Positions 59,732-64,000 of a stretch of 64,000 nucleotides of DNA are shown here, piece by piece. Positions within the stretch are counted from its first letter, which is position 1. Every line of letters begins with the position of its first letter. A program made the translations under genes and the position numbers. The stretch covers positions 1,481,890-1,545,889 of the forward strand of contig NZ_KB907309.1 in NCBI RefSeq assembly GCF_000381925.1, read 5' to 3'. The stretch comes from Nocardia sp. BMG111209. Lineage in GTDB: Bacteria > Actinomycetota > Actinomycetes > Mycobacteriales > Mycobacteriaceae. Under the pieces are notes generated by a model. It worked only from the letters and a program-made list of their open reading frames with translations. It was not told where the DNA came from and ran no database searches.

Positions 59732-59800
59732 GGTGGCGGTGCTGCCCGCGCTTTGGTGGCGGTGCTGCCCGCGCGTTGGTGGCGGTGCTGCCTATGCCTC
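59732..59800. repeat. Tandem repeat, three units of 23 bp
   Basis: GGTGGCGGTGCTGCC at the start of each unit (59732, 59755, 59778), with endings CGCGCTTT, CGCGCGTT and TATGCCTC. It lies in the 217-base gap between clpC2 and tam, which otherwise holds only G/C-rich imperfect copies of GGCGGCGGT. Confidence 0.75.
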
Positions 59801-59820
59801 GGTGAGGATGCCGCTAGCCG

Positions 59821-60639
59821 TCAGGGCCGATGCGCGACGGCGAACACCCGGCGGAACGGCATCCAGGTGCCACCGTCGGGCTGCTGTGGATAGGCGGCGC
59901 GCAGCAGGGTGCCGAGTTCGGTGGTGAACCGGTCCCAATCGGCATCGTCGAGCGCATCCCGCACCGGCCGCAGCGCCGTGCCGGTGACCCAGGTCAGTAC
60001 CGGGTTCTCCCCGGAGAGGTGCTGAACATAGGTGGTCTCCCAGGCGTCCACGGTCAGCCCGGCCGCCGCGAACAATTCCGCGTACTCCGTCGGCTCCAGC
60101 ACGCTGCGGGCCTCCAGGATGCCGGTGTCCGCCAGCCGATCCCGCCAGTGCGGCCGACCCGCCACCTCACGGATGCTGCTGTGCGAGGGCGCGTCGAAAT
60201 TCCCCGGAACCTGCAACGCCAGCCAGGCGCCGACCGGCAGTTCGGCGGCCCATCGCCGCAGCAGATCGGGATGGCCGGGCACCCATTGCAGCACCGCGTT
60301 GGTGACGATCACATCGGTATCGGCCTCGGGCTGCCAGTCGCGCACGTCGAGCAGGGTCGCGTGCACACCCCGCGCCCGCGCCGCCGCCACCATCTCCGGC
60401 GAGGAGTCCGAGGCCTCGACCACCGCCTCGGGCCACCGCTCGGCCAGCACGCCGGTGAGATGTCCCGGTCCGCACCCGAGGTCCACGACACGCCGGGGGC
60501 GTTCGGCGCCGATCCGATTCAGCAGTTCGAAAAAGGGGCGGGATCGGTGATCATCGAAGGTCAGATACTGCTGTGGATCCCACACGGTGACTCCCGTCGC
60601 GTCATTCACCAAACCGTACGTACGTACTGTATTAGCCAT
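59821..60639 (-). CDS. tam: Trans-aconitate 2-methyltransferase-like
   Basis: A 272-residue SAM-dependent methyltransferase. Motif [14 protein letters not shown], acidic EASDSSPEM, motif [12 protein letters not shown], then the Tam-specific THYQ-like TTYVQHLSG and TGTALRPV. It methylates trans-aconitate, a toxic by-product of aconitase. ATG 60639 is preceded by GGGAG; the in-frame ATG 60672 adds 11 residues. The start region carries the self-complementary TACGTACGTA. Confidence 0.9.
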   Translation of the reverse strand: MANTVRTYGLVNDATGVTVWDPQQYLTFDDHRSRPFFELLNRIGAERPRRVVDLGCGPGHLTGVLAERWPEAVVEASDSSPEMVAAARARGVHATLLDVRDWQPEADTDVIVTNAVLQWVPGHPDLLRRWAAELPVGAWLALQVPGNFDAPSHSSIREVAGRPHWRDRLADTGILEARSVLEPTEYAELFAAAGLTVDAWETTYVQHLSGENPVLTWVTGTALRPVRDALDDADWDRFTTELGTLLRAAYPQQPDGGTWMPFRRVFAVAHRP

Positions 60640-60678
60640 ATGCCGCTCCCACAAGGGCGATATGGATACCATGTAGCT

Positions 60679-60969
60679 ATGGCGGATGACCGGGATTCCG
60701 ACATGATTGCCGGAGAATCACGCGGTGACCTGCTGCATGCGTTGACCTATGTGTCCACGGAGTCCGGTCCCGACGGGAGTTACATAGTGAACGGAGACCT
60801 CCCCCCGGAGGTCGCTCCGCCGTTCATCCGCGCCATCATGCGCATCGAGGCGGAACTGCTGCTGCACGACGCGGAGCAGGTCACCATCGACCGCGGCGAG
60901 CCGCGCACCCCCGAGGAGCGCCGAGCCGACGCCTTCCTCGCCCTCGCCCTCCGAGTCACCGACACCTGA
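60679..60969 (+). CDS. Small acidic protein (96 residues), unknown
   Basis: ATG 60679 to the stop at 60969, divergent from tam across 39 bases. Residues 55-75 ([15 protein letters not shown]) form a helix; the rest is polar. It ends 3 bases before the second copy of the 115-nt structured element. Not recognised. Confidence 0.65.
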   Translation: MADDRDSDMIAGESRGDLLHALTYVSTESGPDGSYIVNGDLPPEVAPPFIRAIMRIEAELLLHDAEQVTIDRGEPRTPEERRADAFLALALRVTDT

Positions 60970-60972
60970 GGC

Positions 60973-61087
60973 GTTCGCGGCCCGTCCCGGTCCTGGACTG
61001 ACGGAGGGAGGGAGCGCAGCGACCGACCGGAGGAGGGAAGGACCGGGGCAAAGGGGGCCGCGAACCCGCCGGAGCGGAGCGGAGGCC
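60973..61087. repeat. Structured 115-nt intergenic element, copy 2
   Basis: Outer arm GTTCGCGGCCC (60973-60983) pairs with 61055-61065. Inner arm TCCCGGTCCT (60985-60994) pairs with 61039-61048. Loop 60995-61038 (44 nt), bulge 61049-61054 (6 nt), tail 61066-61087. All part lengths equal those of copy 1 at 7240-7354. It lies directly upstream of the CIRCE elements of groEL2, in the same orientation relative to the plus-strand genes as copy 1. Confidence 0.85.
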
Positions 61088-61098
61088 AAGGACACAGC

Positions 61099-61125
61099 CT
61101 TGCACTCGGTATCGGCGAGTGCTAA
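61099..61125 (+). promoter_or_regulatory. CIRCE element 1 (HrcA operator)
   Basis: CTTGCACTC-N9-GAGTGCTAA, matching the consensus TTAGCACTC-N9-GAGTGCTAA except at the left end. HrcA binds it and represses groEL until heat shock. Confidence 0.93.
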
Positions 61126-61133
61126 AAATGGAC

Positions 61134-62926
<1,793 letters not shown>

Positions 62927-62955
62927 GTCCCGCCGCCAGGCACTTTCTCGACCGC

Positions 62956-62989
62956 GGAGCCGGTCCGTCCCACGGGACGGGCTGGCTCC
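62956..62989 (+). terminator. groEL2 terminator hairpin
   Basis: GGAGCC ... CCGTCC with loop CACG and GGACGG ... GGCTCC; 6 + 3 (with G-T pairs) + 6 base pairs. It begins 30 bases after the stop. Confidence 0.8.
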
Positions 62990-63086
62990 CGGCGTTACTG
63001 GGCGCCAAATGATTTGGATTTGTCGGTGGGTTTCGTGATGATGTTCCGTTGGCCTCGCAACGTGGCCATGGGAACGGGAGACGAAC

Positions 63087-63506
63087 ATGCTTGTGTCGGG
63101 GAAGACGATCGCGGGTCTCGCGCTGGGGGCGGCGGCCGTCGCACTGACGGCCACCGCCGGGCCCGCCGCGGCGGACGACGGGCACCTCTACGGCGCCTTC
63201 GCCGTATCGACGGAGAACCCGGACGACGCCTACATCATCGGCGGCGCCCGGAACTACGGCAGCCAGGCCGAGGCCGATGCGGCCGCGATGGGGCAGTGTC
63301 ACTACGCCAACTGCTGGGTGGTGCTGCGCTATGTGGATGGCTGCGGTGCGATCTCGGCGCGGGACGGCCGGGTTCTCGGCGCGCTCGGATCGTCGAAGCG
63401 GGACGCCGAGAACGCGGCGATGGGACTGTTCGGACCGCCGACGCCGTCCACACTGAGTTCGGACGGCAGCCAGACCGAACTGCTCGACTCCGCCTGCAAC
63501 GGTTAG
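63087..63506 (+). CDS. Secreted DUF4189 protein
   Basis: A 139-residue protein with a signal peptide (hydrophobic 7-25, cut near AAADD). The mature part, about 110 residues, has the DUF4189 pattern: WS/YG-like starts, repeated Ala-rich helices (SQAEADAAAMGQC) and four Cys (GQC, NC, DGC, SAC) that likely form disulfides. Common in Nocardia and mycobacteria; function unknown. Confidence 0.88.
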   Translation: MLVSGKTIAGLALGAAAVALTATAGPAAADDGHLYGAFAVSTENPDDAYIIGGARNYGSQAEADAAAMGQCHYANCWVVLRYVDGCGAISARDGRVLGALGSSKRDAENAAMGLFGPPTPSTLSSDGSQTELLDSACNG

Positions 63507-63538
63507 GGTCCGCGCTGAATTGCCGATCGACCTTTTCG

Positions 63539-63574
63539 GAGCCGATTCGCCCCTGTGCGGGCGGGTCGGCTCCG
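63539..63574 (+). terminator. Strong hairpin terminator before the rRNA promoters
   Basis: Stem GGAGCCGATTCGCCC pairing with GGGCG-GG-TCGGCTCC (two T-G pairs), 15 bp, loop CTGTGC, followed by TCATTTT. It separates the DUF4189 gene from the rRNA operon. Confidence 0.85.
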
Positions 63575-63601
63575 CTCATTTTGGCCGGATGACCAGGCGA
63601 T

Positions 63602-63631
63602 TTGACATCGAAAGTGGTTCGCACGTAACTT
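63602..63631 (+). promoter_or_regulatory. Candidate rRNA promoter P1
   Basis: TTGACA (63602-63607), 18-base spacer, TAACTT (63626-63631). Perfect -35; the spacer is acceptable for the housekeeping sigma factor. Confidence 0.65.
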
Positions 63632-63739
63632 ATTCCAGGTCAGAGTGACACGGACGCCGACCCGGAGCCGAAAGGCCCGGGACACGAGGCCGGACGATGA
63701 GCGCCTGATAGGATCACACGGCTCGACCGGGACCCCGAT

Positions 63740-63769
63740 TTGGATCGGGATCACGGGGTGGGCTAAGCT
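63740..63769 (+). promoter_or_regulatory. Candidate rRNA promoter P2
   Basis: TTGGAT (63740-63745), 18-base spacer, TAAGCT (63764-63769), followed by GTTGCC at 63775-63780, a sequence also found right after the -10 of mycobacterial rrn promoters. Confidence 0.7.
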
Positions 63770-64000
63770 TGAAAAGTTGCCTTACTGAGACTCTCTGGTT
63801 GTTGCTGGTGGGTTTTGTTTGTGCGTGTGTTCTTTGAGAACTCAATAGTGTGTCGATGAATGTCAGTGCCAAATATTTTTGGTTCCGGTTTCTCATACCC
63901 CCGTGTGGGGGACTGGACATTTAGTCAGCTTTTTTGAGCTGGCGTTGTTTTTGAATGTCGGGTTTTCGGACTCTGGCCTTTGAATTTTTCTGATTCGCCT
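63770..64000 (+). other. Leader of an rRNA operon (16S lies beyond the window)
   Basis: The segment TTTGAGAACTCAATAGTGTG (63833-63852) is the conserved antitermination/processing sequence of actinobacterial rrn leaders. Flanking T-rich stretches, a CCCCCGTGTGGGGG hairpin and CAGCT-TTTTTG-AGCTG complete the leader. Composition drops sharply in GC. No 16S start is reached before 64000. Confidence 0.9.

Noticed and set aside
63539..63574. Shared arm sequence with the groEL2 terminator (GGAGCC) as a dispersed repeat
   Set aside because: Only the outer six bases are shared; the rest of the hairpins is unrelated.

Overview
The window reads as the chromosome of a high-GC mycolic-acid actinobacterium, most likely Nocardia or a close relative. 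The reasons are the codon bias, the many GTG/TTG starts with 4-base start/stop overlaps, and a gene order that follows the Mycobacterium tuberculosis Rv0410c-Rv0440 backbone as I recall it: pknG-glnH-glnX, mutT3, thiE, thiO-thiS-thiG, thiD, thiC, xthA, a GNAT gene, def, a DUF3263 gene, a LytR_C gene, sodC, a YbdK-type ligase, a CDC48-like ATPase, pssA, psd and groEL2. Genus assignment is an inference; no 16S is present, although the window ends inside an rRNA operon leader.

Layout. 1-3.3 kb: PknG/GlnH/GlnX amino-acid sensing operon (minus), with pknG cut by the window edge. 3.5-7.1 kb: a NUDIX hydrolase and thiamine genes thiE, thiO, thiS, thiG. 7.4-11.4 kb: an ABC-2 type exporter pair, a class III nucleotide cyclase, a GntR regulator and a small membrane protein. 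11.5-20.7 kb: a seven-gene operon (AtuA-like protein, two acyl-CoA dehydrogenases, biotin-dependent acyl-CoA carboxylase beta and alpha chains, enoyl-CoA hydratase-like protein, TetR), probably for branched or terpene-like acyl-CoA breakdown. 20.8-30.5 kb: tRNA-Glu, a GT2/GtrA glycosyltransferase, thiD, a 2-hydroxyacid dehydrogenase, an epoxide hydrolase with divergent TetR, thiC with a TPP riboswitch, an unrecognised 498-residue protein, and another TetR. 30.6-40.4 kb: fadE5-like dehydrogenase, DNA repair and housekeeping genes, sodC, a PAP2 protein. 40.4-46.4 kb: a complete six-gene Mrp/Mnh Na+/H+ antiporter operon. 46.6-53.9 kb: a membrane protein, AAA ATPase, phosphatidylethanolamine synthesis (pssA, psd), a FabH-type ketosynthase and an SRPBCC protein. 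54.1-57.9 kb: an unusual redox signalling cassette (response regulator fused to a thioredoxin-reductase-like flavoprotein, a soluble histidine kinase with a cyclic-nucleotide-binding-like domain, and a UBP-type zinc finger protein). 58-64 kb: lipoproteins, clpC2 with twin operators, a methyltransferase, groEL2 with two CIRCE elements, a secreted DUF4189 protein, and the promoters and leader of an rRNA operon.

How the parts work together. Thiamine synthesis is spread over three loci, of which only thiC shows a TPP riboswitch. PknG, GlnX and GlnH form one sensing chain for amino-acid availability. GroEL2 (HrcA/CIRCE) and ClpC2 (autorepressor) are two proteostasis genes about 1.7 kb apart.

The observations I rate highest are: (i) a 115-nt intergenic element present twice, 53 kb apart, whose hairpin arms differ by compensatory base changes while the loop is conserved; (ii) the redox two-component/zinc-finger cassette; and (iii) a PknG N-terminus about 150 residues longer than the mycobacterial one, built of five copies of a T-[QR]-A-G-[YH] motif that matches a known autophosphorylation site. 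I saw no prophage, insertion sequence or CRISPR array.
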